64,000 nucleotides of DNA, taken from positions 11,377 to 75,376 of the forward strand of contig JBIOVM010000027.1 in the NCBI GenBank assembly GCA_044867785.1. The letters run 5' to 3'. The notes under the pieces were generated by a model. The model saw only the letters and a list, made by a program, of their open reading frames with translations. It was not told the origin of the DNA and ran no database searches. Shown here in pieces: positions 15,675 to 23,663 of this stretch. Position 1 is the stretch's first letter. Every line of letters begins with the position of its first letter. The position numbers and the translations under genes were made by a program. This stretch comes from DASRDR01 sp044867785 (GTDB lineage Bacteria > Methylomirabilota > Methylomirabilia > Rokubacteriales > DASRDR01).

Positions 15675-17066
15675 GTGACGACCAGCGCCAGCCGCGACGG
15701 CAGTCGGAAGAGGGTGCGAGGCAGCACCTCCCGCCGACGATCGAGCGCAAGACCCCGCAAGAAGGCGGCGGACCGGCCGGTTCCACCGGTCATCGACGAG
15801 CCGACGCCGGAGCTCGCGAGCGACGTCCAGCCCGTCGAGTCTCAGTCGCTTCCGCCGGTCCCCCTGTCCGCGGTGGAGAGCACGTTCGCGGCGCGCATGC
15901 CGGCGCCGGAGCCGGAGCGTCCGCGTCCCGCCGGTCGGCGCGCGATCTTCCTCGACGTCGAGAACACGAGCAAGGCGCAGCACCTGGCCCACGTCATCGA
16001 CCACCTCGGCGTCGATCCCTGGGACCGCCGGACGGAGCTGGTCGCGGTCGCCAACTGGAGGGTCGTGGGTCACGACGCGGCTCGCCTGCTCGCCCAGCGC
16101 GGGGCGCACCTCGTGCACAGCGCCCCGTCGACCGGCGTCCGGGACTGGAGCGATCTCCGGATCGCCGTGGCAGCCGGGATCTGGCTGGCCGCCGCCCGGC
16201 CCGGAGACCTCATCGAGATCGTCTCGGACGACCGCGCCTTCGACGCCGTGGGTGACGTATCGGCCAGCCTGGGAATCACCTTTCGGCGCCTGTCGTATCG
16301 ACGGCTGAAGGAAGACACGGCGGAGCCGATCGCGGTGGAGCGCACGCCGACGGCTGACGGGTCGGGCTCGCGCCGCCGCCGCCGCCGGCGAGGCCGCGGG
16401 CCCGCCGCCTCGCACACCGCCCCCGGCGGGCACGTCCGCCACGCCGAGCCGAGAGACGTGCCGCGCCAGACGATGGCGCCGGCCCCTCGACCGAGCGGGG
16501 GCGGTCGCGGCCGCGGACCTGCCCCGCACTCCCATCGGCCGCCCCCGGAGACGCCGCACACGGCGCCCCACGACGAGCTGGTCTCCGTCGTGCGCGCGCT
16601 CATCGAGGCCTCGCCACGGCGGAGCGTCGTCATCGACGCGGTCGCCAACGCGCTGAAGTCCCGGGGGTTCCAGCGCCCGGCGGGCTCGCCCCGGCTCGTG
16701 ACGCGGCTCCGCCGGATCCGCGAGCTCCAGGTGAGCCCTTCCGGCACGATCACCCTGACCGAGAACGGAGCGTTGCCTCGGGAGGAGTCGCGGAGCGACG
16801 ACCGGCCCGCCGAGAGCCTCCCGGTGGAGGCCACGCCGGCGGACGTCGAGCCGGTGGATGAGATCGAGTCCGAGGACGACGGCCAGGAGGTATTCCTCGG
16901 CCGGCTCGGAGGCGCGCCGGAGCCACGCGTGATCGACGGCAACCGCAGGACGCAACAGGTCGACGGTCACCGGGCCCAGCCGCCGGCGCCGGGGCGGCGG
17001 CGACGCCGGCGCCGGCGGCGAGGCGGTCAGCCCCGGCCGGCCACTCCCGGCCCCCACCTCGCCTAG
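15675..17066 (+). CDS. NYN (PIN-like) domain protein with C-terminal winged-helix and Arg-rich RNA-binding segments
   Basis: 463 aa, GTG start. A basic N-terminal tail (residues ~10-30) precedes an NYN nuclease-like domain at ~88-215: D94 and N97 in IFLDVENT, D160, and D185/D186 with F189 in IVSDDRAFD form the acidic pocket. A poly-Arg/Gly linker (GSGSRRRRRRRGRG) follows, then a helix-turn-helix of LOTUS/OST-HTH type at ~299-361, and a second Arg-rich tail (GRRRRRRRRRGGQ). The architecture suggests RNA binding and possibly RNA cleavage. The upstream sequence has a weak -10 (TACACT) 12 nt before the GTG. Confidence 0.8.
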   Translation: MTTSASRDGSRKRVRGSTSRRRSSARPRKKAADRPVPPVIDEPTPELASDVQPVESQSLPPVPLSAVESTFAARMPAPEPERPRPAGRRAIFLDVENTSKAQHLAHVIDHLGVDPWDRRTELVAVANWRVVGHDAARLLAQRGAHLVHSAPSTGVRDWSDLRIAVAAGIWLAAARPGDLIEIVSDDRAFDAVGDVSASLGITFRRLSYRRLKEDTAEPIAVERTPTADGSGSRRRRRRRGRGPAASHTAPGGHVRHAEPRDVPRQTMAPAPRPSGGGRGRGPAPHSHRPPPETPHTAPHDELVSVVRALIEASPRRSVVIDAVANALKSRGFQRPAGSPRLVTRLRRIRELQVSPSGTITLTENGALPREESRSDDRPAESLPVEATPADVEPVDEIESEDDGQEVFLGRLGGAPEPRVIDGNRRTQQVDGHRAQPPAPGRRRRRRRRRGGQPRPATPGPHLA

Positions 17067-17246
17067 CGCGCCGCGCCGGGTGCGCCTCCGCTACGGAAGC
17101 GCCGGGGCAACTCTTCCCGCCCATGAACCACCCCGAGCCCCACTGAAGCCGTCGGCAAGAAGCCGGCCCGCCGGCCGAGATAGCCCCGGCGATCAGCCAC
17201 GCGCCCGGCGGGCGCGGGAGGGGTCAGGCCGGGTCGCGCTACAGGG

Positions 17247-18416
17247 CTAGGCCGGGTCGCGCCCGTAGAGCATGACGACGTGCTCGCCCATGCCCGAGTT
17301 GTTGTGGGTGAGGGCGAGCCGGGTCCCGGCGACCTGACGCGGGCCTGCCTCGTCGCGGAGCTGCCAGAACGCCTCGCACGCCTGCGCGATCCCGGTGGCG
17401 CCCAGCGGGTGGCCGCAGCCCATCAGCCCGCCCCGGGGATTGACGACGACCTTGCCGCCGTAGTCGGCGAGCCCCTTCTCGACGAAGCGGCCGCCCTCGC
17501 CCTTCGGGCAGAAGCCGAGCTCCTCGTACGCGATGATCTCGGCGATCGCGAAGCAGTCGTGCACCTCCGCGAGGTCGACGTCGTCCGGGCCGACGCCGGC
17601 CATCCGGTACGCCTCGCGGCCGGCGCGCTCCAGCGCCGGCCAGTGAGCGTAGTCCGCGTGGAGCGAGGAGAGCGTGAAGCCGTCCAGAGCCTGGCCGGTT
17701 CCCCGGATCCAGACCGGTCGGTCCGTCAGGTCGCAGGCGCGTTCTTCGCTCGCCACGATCACGGCGGCCGCTCCATCCGTGATCGGCGAGCACATGAACA
17801 GGCGGAAGGGGGCGGCGATCATCCGGGAGCACAGGACTTGGTCGAGCGTCGCGCCCTTCTGAAAGTGGGCGTACGGGTTCTTCGCCGCGTGGTTGTGGTT
17901 CTTCACGCTGACGAGTCCCATCTGCTCCTCGGTCGTGCCGTAGCGCGCCATGTGGGCCTGAGCGGCGAAGGCGAAGCAGGGCGGCGCGGTGAGGCCATGG
18001 GACGCTTCCCACTCCCGGTCGACGCCCGTGCCCATGTTGAGGAGCGCCTCGTCCGCCGTCGGGACGTTCAGCTTCTCCACGCCGAGGACCATCACCAGGT
18101 CGGCGAGCCCCGCGGCGATGAACGCGTAGGCGTAACGAAGGCCGACCGTCCCGGACGCGCACATGTGCTCCGTGCGAGCGGACAGTCGGGTGGGCTTGAT
18201 TCCCAGCGCCTCGGCGGCGAGCGATGCGATGTGGCTCTGGAACGCGGTCCGCTCGGGCATGACCGACCCGACCACGATCCCCTGGAGGTCGGCGGGACGC
18301 AGCGCCGGGATCGAGTCGAAGCACGCCTTGCCGGCCTCCCAGATGAGGTCCCGGTACGTCGCTTTCCGGACCCCGAACCGCGTCATCCCGGCTCCGACCA
18401 GCGCCACCTTCCGCAT
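17247..18416 (-). CDS. Thiolase, SCP-x/lipid-transfer type
   Basis: 389 aa. Begins KVALVGAGMTRFGVRK; nucleophile C86 lies in EHMCASGTVGLRYAYAFI. EVHDCFAIAEIIAYEELG and GGLMGCGHPLGATGIAQ complete the active site. Non-decarboxylating thiolases of this class often need a DUF35 partner, and one is encoded at 13.7-14.1 kb. The reaction is cleavage or condensation of 3-ketoacyl-CoA. GGGAGG lies 7 nt before the ATG and a TATAAG hexamer at 18455-18460 could be a -10. The 180-nt stretch between this gene and the NYN gene shows no feature. Confidence 0.92.
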   Translation of the reverse strand: MRKVALVGAGMTRFGVRKATYRDLIWEAGKACFDSIPALRPADLQGIVVGSVMPERTAFQSHIASLAAEALGIKPTRLSARTEHMCASGTVGLRYAYAFIAAGLADLVMVLGVEKLNVPTADEALLNMGTGVDREWEASHGLTAPPCFAFAAQAHMARYGTTEEQMGLVSVKNHNHAAKNPYAHFQKGATLDQVLCSRMIAAPFRLFMCSPITDGAAAVIVASEERACDLTDRPVWIRGTGQALDGFTLSSLHADYAHWPALERAGREAYRMAGVGPDDVDLAEVHDCFAIAEIIAYEELGFCPKGEGGRFVEKGLADYGGKVVVNPRGGLMGCGHPLGATGIAQACEAFWQLRDEAGPRQVAGTRLALTHNNSGMGEHVVMLYGRDPA

Positions 18417-18498
18417 GCCACGCCTCCCGGCCGCGTCCGGCCGCCCTGCTCTTCCTTATACCTCACGGGCGCGCGTCACGCGCGTCGCGCCGGGCGGC

Positions 18499-19704
18499 TC
18501 ACTCCGGATACGCAGGGCACAAGCCGGCGAGGAAGAGCGCGGCGACGTGATGCAGCTGGCAGAACGAGCCCTGCCGGACCAGTGCGAGGATGTCCTCGGG
18601 CCGGACGTACTCTACCGCCACGCCGGGCTCGGGCACGAACTCCCGCACCGGTCCCGAGGCCTCGACCCGGAACGCGTGCTGAACCAGCTCCAGGCGGCCG
18701 GAGTCCGGCCTGAGGCCGCCGAGGTACGTGAGCCGATCGGCCCGGAGCCCCGCCTCCTCGAGCAGCTCCCGGCGGCACGCGGTCTCGGGATCCTCGCCCG
18801 GGTCCACCAGGCCCGAGGGCAGCTCCCACGTGTACCGCTCCGCGGCCGGCCGGAACTGCCGGACGATGGGGATCCGGCCGTCGGGCATCCGGGCGGCGGC
18901 GACGACCCAGTCGAACGGCCCGAAGGCGTGATAGGTGTCCGGCGGGCGGCCCGGCGCGAACTCCACGTCCTTCTCGATGAGGGTCGTCCACGGCGACAGC
19001 CGCCGCTCGCGTCGCGCCACGATCCGCGCGTGCTCGCCCCACCAGGTCTCCAGGAACCGCGCGGTCGGCTCGTGCCCCCGAGCGCGCGCCACGCTCGCGG
19101 CCGTCCGGCCGTCCCGAGTCCGCATCGTCTCATCGGCTCCCCGAAGGAGGAGCCGGGTCGCGAGGGCCAGATCGCCGCGGGCCGCGGCCAGGTGAAGCGG
19201 CGCGTAGCCGCCGCCGTCCGTGACGTTCACCTCCGCCCCCGCGGCGAGCAGGCGGTCCACGAGCTCGAGCTCCGCGGTCCCGGCCAGACCGGCGTGCAGC
19301 GGTGTGTTGTCGTGGCCGTTCGTCGAGCGGGCCCGGGGATCGGCGCCCAGTCCGAGGAGCAGCGCGACCGCCGCGGTCTCCCCGAAATGCGCTGCGAGGT
19401 GGAGCGGCGTCCAGCCGTCGCGGGCGTGCGCCGCGAGCCGATCCGGACGCTCGGCCACGAGCGCCGCGAGCCGCGCCACGTCGCCGACGGCAGCCGCCTC
19501 GAAGACGTCGAGCGCGGCGCCTCGCCCCCGCAGGAGACCGACCAGACCGGGCCGCCGGTGGTAGCAGGCCCACAGGACCGCCGTCTCGCCGCCGGCCCCG
19601 CGGGCCCGGATGAGCGCGGGGTCGGCGTCCAGGAGCGTGGTGACCCGCGCCTGGTCGCCGTTCCGGATCGCCTCGAAGAAGGCCGGCGCCGAGCCGCCGC
19701 TCAT
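18499..19704 (-). CDS. Ankyrin-repeat/Nudix hydrolase fusion protein
   Basis: 401 aa. Residues ~5-215 are ankyrin repeats, with clear copies such as DGWTPLHLAAHFGETAAVAL, DNTPLHAGLAGTAELELVDR and GYAPLHLAAARGDLALATRL. Residues ~240-395 are a Nudix domain. The Nudix box GX5EX7REXXEEXG is at 298-320 (GLVDPGEDPETACRRELLEE then AGL), complete with catalytic glutamates. The ADP-ribose/NDP-sugar pyrophosphatase subgroup is the best guess from SGLVDPGE and EYVRPEDI. The two domains sit in one frame with no sign of a missed stop. It lies 10 nt downstream of the SDR gene. Confidence 0.9.
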   Translation of the reverse strand: MSGGSAPAFFEAIRNGDQARVTTLLDADPALIRARGAGGETAVLWACYHRRPGLVGLLRGRGAALDVFEAAAVGDVARLAALVAERPDRLAAHARDGWTPLHLAAHFGETAAVALLLGLGADPRARSTNGHDNTPLHAGLAGTAELELVDRLLAAGAEVNVTDGGGYAPLHLAAARGDLALATRLLLRGADETMRTRDGRTAASVARARGHEPTARFLETWWGEHARIVARRERRLSPWTTLIEKDVEFAPGRPPDTYHAFGPFDWVVAAARMPDGRIPIVRQFRPAAERYTWELPSGLVDPGEDPETACRRELLEEAGLRADRLTYLGGLRPDSGRLELVQHAFRVEASGPVREFVPEPGVAVEYVRPEDILALVRQGSFCQLHHVAALFLAGLCPAYPE

Positions 19705-19713
19705 CGAGCGCCG

Positions 19714-20457
19714 TCAGACGCCGACCGACATGCCGCCGTCGACGAAGAGGACCTGCCCCGTGATGAACGCCGCGTCGTCCGACGCGAGGAACGCGTGCAC
19801 GGCGGCGATCTCGTCCGGCTGGGCGATGCGGCCCGCCGGCACCCGCGCGACGATCTTCTCGCGGATCGCCTCCGGCACTCCGGCGAGCATTCGCGTCATG
19901 ACCGGCCCGGGCGCGACGCAGTTCACGGTGATCCCGAACTTCGCGTGCTCGAGGGCGAGCGTGCGCGTGAGGCCGATCACCCCGGCCTTCGAGGCGGAGT
20001 AGTTCGCCTGGCCGATGTTCCCGAGCGATCCGATCGACGAGGTGTTGATCACGCGGCCCCAGGCCTTCTCCCGCATGCGGGACAAGGCCGACTGCGCGCA
20101 GAGGAACGTCCCCTTGAGGTTGACCGTGATGACCTGGTCCCACTGCTCCTCGGTCATCTTGTGGCTCATCGCGTCGCGGTTGATCCCGGCGTTGTTGACG
20201 AGGACGTCCAGGCGTCCGAAGTCGCCGACGACGCGGGTCACCATCGCCTCGACGTCCGCCCGTCGCGTCACGTCGGCGGCCACCGCCAGCGCCCGCGCGC
20301 CGCCGCGCTGGAGCTCGGTCGCCACCGCCCGCGCCCCGTCCACATCGACGTCGTTCACGATGACGATGGCGCCTTCGCGAGCGAACCGCCGGGCGGTCGC
20401 CTCGCCGATCCCGCTCCCCGCTCCCGTCACCAGCGCCACGCGCCCGTCGAGCCGCAC
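19714..20457 (-). CDS. SDR-family oxidoreductase, FabG-like
   Basis: 247 aa classical short-chain dehydrogenase. The cofactor motif is TGAGSGIG (11-18), NNAG is 88-91, the catalytic Ser140/141, Tyr153 and Lys157 lie in INTSSIGSLGNIGQANYSAS. VNDVDVD after beta2 suggests a dinucleotide preference that cannot be settled by eye. A 3-oxoacyl thioester reductase or hydroxyacyl-CoA dehydrogenase role is likely. The GTG start has GGGAGGAG immediately upstream. It sits between the damaged methyltransferase gene and the ankyrin-Nudix gene on the same strand. Confidence 0.92.
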   Translation of the reverse strand: MRLDGRVALVTGAGSGIGEATARRFAREGAIVIVNDVDVDGARAVATELQRGGARALAVAADVTRRADVEAMVTRVVGDFGRLDVLVNNAGINRDAMSHKMTEEQWDQVITVNLKGTFLCAQSALSRMREKAWGRVINTSSIGSLGNIGQANYSASKAGVIGLTRTLALEHAKFGITVNCVAPGPVMTRMLAGVPEAIREKIVARVPAGRIAQPDEIAAVHAFLASDDAAFITGQVLFVDGGMSVGV

Positions 20458-20472
20458 CGCTCCTCCCGCCGG

Positions 20473-21033
20473 TCAGGCGTCCGCGCGAGCCACCGCGACC
20501 AGCCGCGCGGCGTCGAGGTCGTACGGCCGCCCGTCCAGCCCACCGTAGAGCCGGACCGCGGCGAATCCCGCCTGCAGGAGCCGGTCCCGGAGCTCCAGCC
20601 CGGAGTACACGTTCAGCCGCAGCAGGAACGTGCGGCTCCGTCCGTCCCGGATGAGAATCCCGTGGTTCTCCACCCGCGTCCAGTCGTCCACCACCGTGCT
20701 GCGATCGATCAGGACGGTCCCGTCCGGAAGCCCCCGTGAGCGCGTGGGCTGGGCCAGGCCGAGGTGGAAGCGAGTGCGGTCGACCCCGGTGACGCGCGCC
20801 CCTCGGCTGGCGAGCGGGACGGCATGCCGGCCGGGACCGCAGCAGAGGTCCAGCACCGCCCGACCGGCGGGCTCGGTCCCCACGAGGGTCAGCAGTTGCC
20901 CGACTTCCTCCGCTCCCGCTTGCAGGCGCTCCTCGGGGAACGAGAAGGGGTAGAGGTCGATCCAGAGCGACTCGTCCGCGAACCACTCGCCCATCGTGTT
21001 TTCGAAGCCGCGACCGGAGAACGGGCCGGTCAT
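20473..21033 (-). pseudogene. SAM methyltransferase with a large internal in-frame deletion
   Basis: 186 aa. The N-terminal third (WFADESLWIDLYPFSFPEER, LDLCCGPGRHAVPLASRGAR, VTGVDRTRFHLGLA) and the C-terminal part (LPDGTVLIDRSTVVDDWTRV, then HGILIRDGRSRTF and YSGLELRDRLLQAGF) both match one methyltransferase family. Family members have about 100 residues between them, holding the DM/SFGYF and RPGGxxxxD motifs. Here residue ~94 (near position 20752) jumps straight to the PTxSRxLPDGT segment. The reading frame is kept, but motifs II-IV of the SAM fold are missing, so activity is doubtful. The ATG overlaps the acyl-CoA dehydrogenase stop. Confidence 0.65.
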
Positions 21034-22184
21034 CCGAGCGTCGGCGGCCGGTCGAGCTCTCGCCCGATGATGACCCGGAGGATCTCCGAGGTCCCGCCTC
21101 CCCACAGGAGGAAGCGCGCGTCGCGGAAGTAGCGCTCCACCGGATACTCGGTCGCGAACGAGTAGGATGCGAAGATCCGGGAGGCCTCGTCGCAGATGCG
21201 GTTGGCCGCCTCCGAGGCGAAGAGCTTCGTCATCGCCGCCTCGCGGGTGACGGGCCGGCCCTGGTCGACGCTCCACGCGGCGTGGTACACGAGCAGGCTC
21301 GATGCGTGGAGCTGGGTCAGCATGTCCGCGAGCTTGAAGGTCACGGCCTGGTGCTCGCCGATGGGTTTCCCGAAGGTGACGCGCTCCTTCGAGTAGCGAA
21401 GGGCGGCCTCGTAGGCGGCCCGGCCGAGGCCCACCGACAGTGCGCCCGTCATCACCCGGATCTCCGAGAGGATCCCGCCGATCTTCTCGACGCCGCCCGT
21501 CTCGCCGCCCAGGAGATGCTCGGCCGGCACCACGACGTCGTCGAGGACGATCTCGCCGGTGGCCGAGGCGCGGATGCCGAGCTTGTCGATCCGCTTGCCC
21601 AACGTCACGCCCGGGTACTGCCGGTCGACCAGGAACAGCGCGATGTTCTTCATCCCTCGCTCGGAAGACGTCTTCGCGCACACGGTCAGCATGTCGGCGA
21701 CGGGAGCGTTGGTCACCCAGGTCTTGGTGCCCTTGAGGCGCCACCCCGCCTCGACGCGCTCGGCCGTGGTGGTGAGGCTGCCGATGTCGGAGCCGGCGTT
21801 CGGCTCGGTCAAGGCGAAGGTGGCGACCTTCTCGCCGCGAAGCGCCGGGACCAGGTAGCGCTGGCGGAGCGCCTCGCTCCCGTACTTCCACACGAAGTGC
21901 GTCCCCATCAGGCTCTGCATGGCGGCGAGCGCGGCGAGCGACATGGAGCCGCGGGCGAGCTCCTCGGCGAGCAGGCAGTACGTCACGAAGTCGGCGTCGC
22001 CTCCGCCGTAGGCCTCGGGATAGCGGAGACCCAGGTACCCCTGCTCGCCCAGACGCCGGAAGAGGGCGCGCGGGAACTCGCCGACGTCGTCGAGATCCCG
22101 GGCGGCCGGCGCCACCTCGGCGTCGACGAAGCGGGCCACCGTCCTCCGAAACTCCTCCTGCTCGGGGCTCAGCCGGAAGTCCAT
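21030..22184 (-). CDS. Acyl-CoA dehydrogenase
   Basis: 384 aa. Domains in order: N-terminal helices (MDFRLSPEQEEFRRTVARFV), the FAD/acyl beta domain (ATFALTEPNAGSDIGSLTTT) and the C-terminal helical domain (YSKERVTFGKPIGEHQAVTF, FATEYPVERYFRDARF). The C-terminal position that carries the catalytic Glu in MCAD/SCAD (YEGTSE) is Gly here (WGGGTSE). Isovaleryl- and long-chain types use a Glu on helix G instead; a nearby SEIRV could provide it but is one residue out of register. It likely oxidises an acyl-CoA with ETF as acceptor. Substrate unknown. Confidence 0.93.
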   Translation of the reverse strand: MDFRLSPEQEEFRRTVARFVDAEVAPAARDLDDVGEFPRALFRRLGEQGYLGLRYPEAYGGGDADFVTYCLLAEELARGSMSLAALAAMQSLMGTHFVWKYGSEALRQRYLVPALRGEKVATFALTEPNAGSDIGSLTTTAERVEAGWRLKGTKTWVTNAPVADMLTVCAKTSSERGMKNIALFLVDRQYPGVTLGKRIDKLGIRASATGEIVLDDVVVPAEHLLGGETGGVEKIGGILSEIRVMTGALSVGLGRAAYEAALRYSKERVTFGKPIGEHQAVTFKLADMLTQLHASSLLVYHAAWSVDQGRPVTREAAMTKLFASEAANRICDEASRIFASYSFATEYPVERYFRDARFLLWGGGTSEILRVIIGRELDRPPTLG

Positions 22185-22256
22185 TGGCGACTCAGGGGTC
22201 TCCGGACCCGCGCGTCATGTCCCGCCGGCGCGGAAGAATCCCCGTCCCGATCGGGC

Positions 22257-22691
22257 TCACCGATCGGTCGCCGGCACGACCCCGAAGCCCTCGCGGTCGG
22301 CGGCTGTCCGGAGGCGGTCGTCGAGACACACGAACTCGAGCGACGCCGGCCGGCTCTCCGAAGCCACCAGGGCCGCCGCCAAGTGCAAGGAATCCGCTGC
22401 TCGCAGGTCGTGGACTCTCGACAATCGCTTGGCGGCCTCGCGCACGTCCTCGCTCGGCTCGATCTCGTGCCAGCCGCGCCGCAGACTGACGAGGCGCCGC
22501 AATCCTTCCGCCGCACCGGGCGCGGACAGCCGACCAGCGCGCTCCGCACGGGCGACCGCGGAGACGCACTCGACCTCGGCCCCCCACCAGGCGATCACGA
22601 CCTGGTCGCTGGCGTGCAGCCGCCGGAGGCGCTCGCTCGCGTCCTCTGGAACGAGGAGGGGGACGACCGCGGAGCTGTCCCAGAACCTCAC
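22257..22691 (-). CDS. PIN-domain toxin (VapC-like) of a type II toxin-antitoxin pair
   Basis: 144 aa. The acidic residues of the PIN nuclease pocket are visible: D5 (MRFWDSSAVVPLLV), E41-region (WWGAEVECVSAVARAE), D99-region (LRAADSLHLAAAL) and a final LDDRLRTAA. PIN toxins cleave tRNA or rRNA. The ATG overlaps the stop of the upstream antitoxin by 4 nt, the usual order for such modules. All four acidic positions are present, so the toxin is probably active. Confidence 0.9.
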   Translation of the reverse strand: MRFWDSSAVVPLLVPEDASERLRRLHASDQVVIAWWGAEVECVSAVARAERAGRLSAPGAAEGLRRLVSLRRGWHEIEPSEDVREAAKRLSRVHDLRAADSLHLAAALVASESRPASLEFVCLDDRLRTAADREGFGVVPATDR

Positions 22692-22981
22692 CGGCCGGAC
22701 CGCCGCTCCTCGAGCAGGAGATCCAGGGCCCCCGACGCCTTCGACCGCCGGGAGAACGCCCGCGGCGTTTTCGCCGCCGGCGCGCGAGCGCGCCGCACCA
22801 GTCCGCGACGCTCCAAGCGGGCCAGCCGGCCGGCAGGATCCGCCGAGGCGTCGGCCAGGACCGACTCGAGACGCGCGACCGGACGGCCCCGATCCGTGAT
22901 GACCACCGTCTCGCCGTGTTGGACCCGGTCGATGAGGGCGCTCAGGCGATTCTTGGCCTCGGTGATCGTCGCCGTTCTCAT
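22688..22981 (-). CDS. Phd/YefM-family antitoxin
   Basis: 97 aa. The N-terminal DNA-binding part MRTATITEAKNRLSALIDRV, then QHGETVVITDRGRPVARLES, is the Phd/YefM fold. The Arg/Lys-rich C-terminus (RRARAPAAKTPRAFSRRSKA) should wrap the PIN toxin. The ATG has no Shine-Dalgarno and lies 6 nt from a good -10 hexamer, so translation is likely leaderless. A 15-bp palindrome over the -10 is the probable autoregulatory site. Confidence 0.9.
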   Translation of the reverse strand: MRTATITEAKNRLSALIDRVQHGETVVITDRGRPVARLESVLADASADPAGRLARLERRGLVRRARAPAAKTPRAFSRRSKASGALDLLLEERRSGR

Positions 22982-22982
22982 G

Positions 22983-23016
22983 TGGCTAGAATAGCCAGAT
23001 CGATTCGACCGGTCAA
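22983..23016 (-). promoter_or_regulatory. Toxin-antitoxin promoter with embedded palindromic operator
   Basis: Read on the minus strand: TTGACC (23011-23016), a 17-bp spacer, then TATTCT (22988-22993), then 6 nt to the antitoxin ATG. The -10 is inside the perfect palindrome TGGCTAgaaTAGCCA at 22983-22997. Binding of the antitoxin there would block RNA polymerase and the start codon together. The -35 and -10 each match consensus at 4-5 of 6 positions. Confidence 0.75.
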
Positions 23017-23086
23017 GCCACGGTTCGACGCGAGCCGCGCCCCGGCGCGCTCGCCGATGATCTCCCGTATAGTGCTCGGCAGAGCC

Positions 23087-23545
23087 ATGGCCGCCGTCAT
23101 CAGATCCGAACGACCCGACTCGCCCGACGCCCAGGCCCTGATCGAGGAGCTCGAGACGCACCTGGCCTCGCTCTACCCCGTCGAGAGCCGTCACGGCCTG
23201 AGCGTGGCCAAGCTCCTGGCCGAGAACGTCGCCTTCTTCGTCACGCGCTACGACGGCGCGCCGGCCGGCTGCGGGGGCATCAAGCTCGTCGGAGAGGACT
23301 ACGGCGAGGTGAAGCGGATGTTCGTCCGCCCGGGCTATCGAGGGCTCGGGCTCGGCAAGCTCATGCTCGATCATCTCGTCGGATACGCGCGCGAGCACGG
23401 GATCGGCCTGGTCAGGCTCGAGACCGGCATCCACCAGCAGGAAGCCATCGCGCTCTACGAGCGAGCGGGATTCCGGCGCATCGCCCCGTTCGGCGCGTAC
23501 ACCGACGATCCCCTCAGTCGCTGCTACGAGAAGCGCCTGGACTGA
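23087..23545 (+). CDS. GNAT-family N-acetyltransferase
   Basis: 152 aa. The acetyl-CoA pyrophosphate loop is VRPGYRGLGLGKLMLDHLVG, preceded by the beta4 strand YGEVKRMFV and followed by GIGLVRLETGIHQQEAIALY, then ERAGF, the usual GNAT C-terminal motif. The ATG at 23087 is preferred to an in-frame ATG at 23057 because TATAGT at 23068-23073 would serve as a -10 between them. It is divergent from the toxin-antitoxin pair. The substrate is not evident. Confidence 0.9.
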   Translation: MAAVIRSERPDSPDAQALIEELETHLASLYPVESRHGLSVAKLLAENVAFFVTRYDGAPAGCGGIKLVGEDYGEVKRMFVRPGYRGLGLGKLMLDHLVGYAREHGIGLVRLETGIHQQEAIALYERAGFRRIAPFGAYTDDPLSRCYEKRLD

Positions 23546-23663
23546 CGACGCGGCGCCGCGCGCGTCATCCGGGCTGGTCCAGGCCCCCTCGCTCGTCGTC
23601 CGAGCCGGCCACGCCGGCAACACCCGCACCGTGAGCGCCGGGCGGCCGCTCGCCGGCGCTAAA

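Noticed and set aside
16370..16540. Possible CRISPR or tandem repeat in the Arg-rich part of the NYN gene
   Set aside because: The repeats are CGC/CGG codon runs encoding poly-Arg and Gly-Arg, without spacers.
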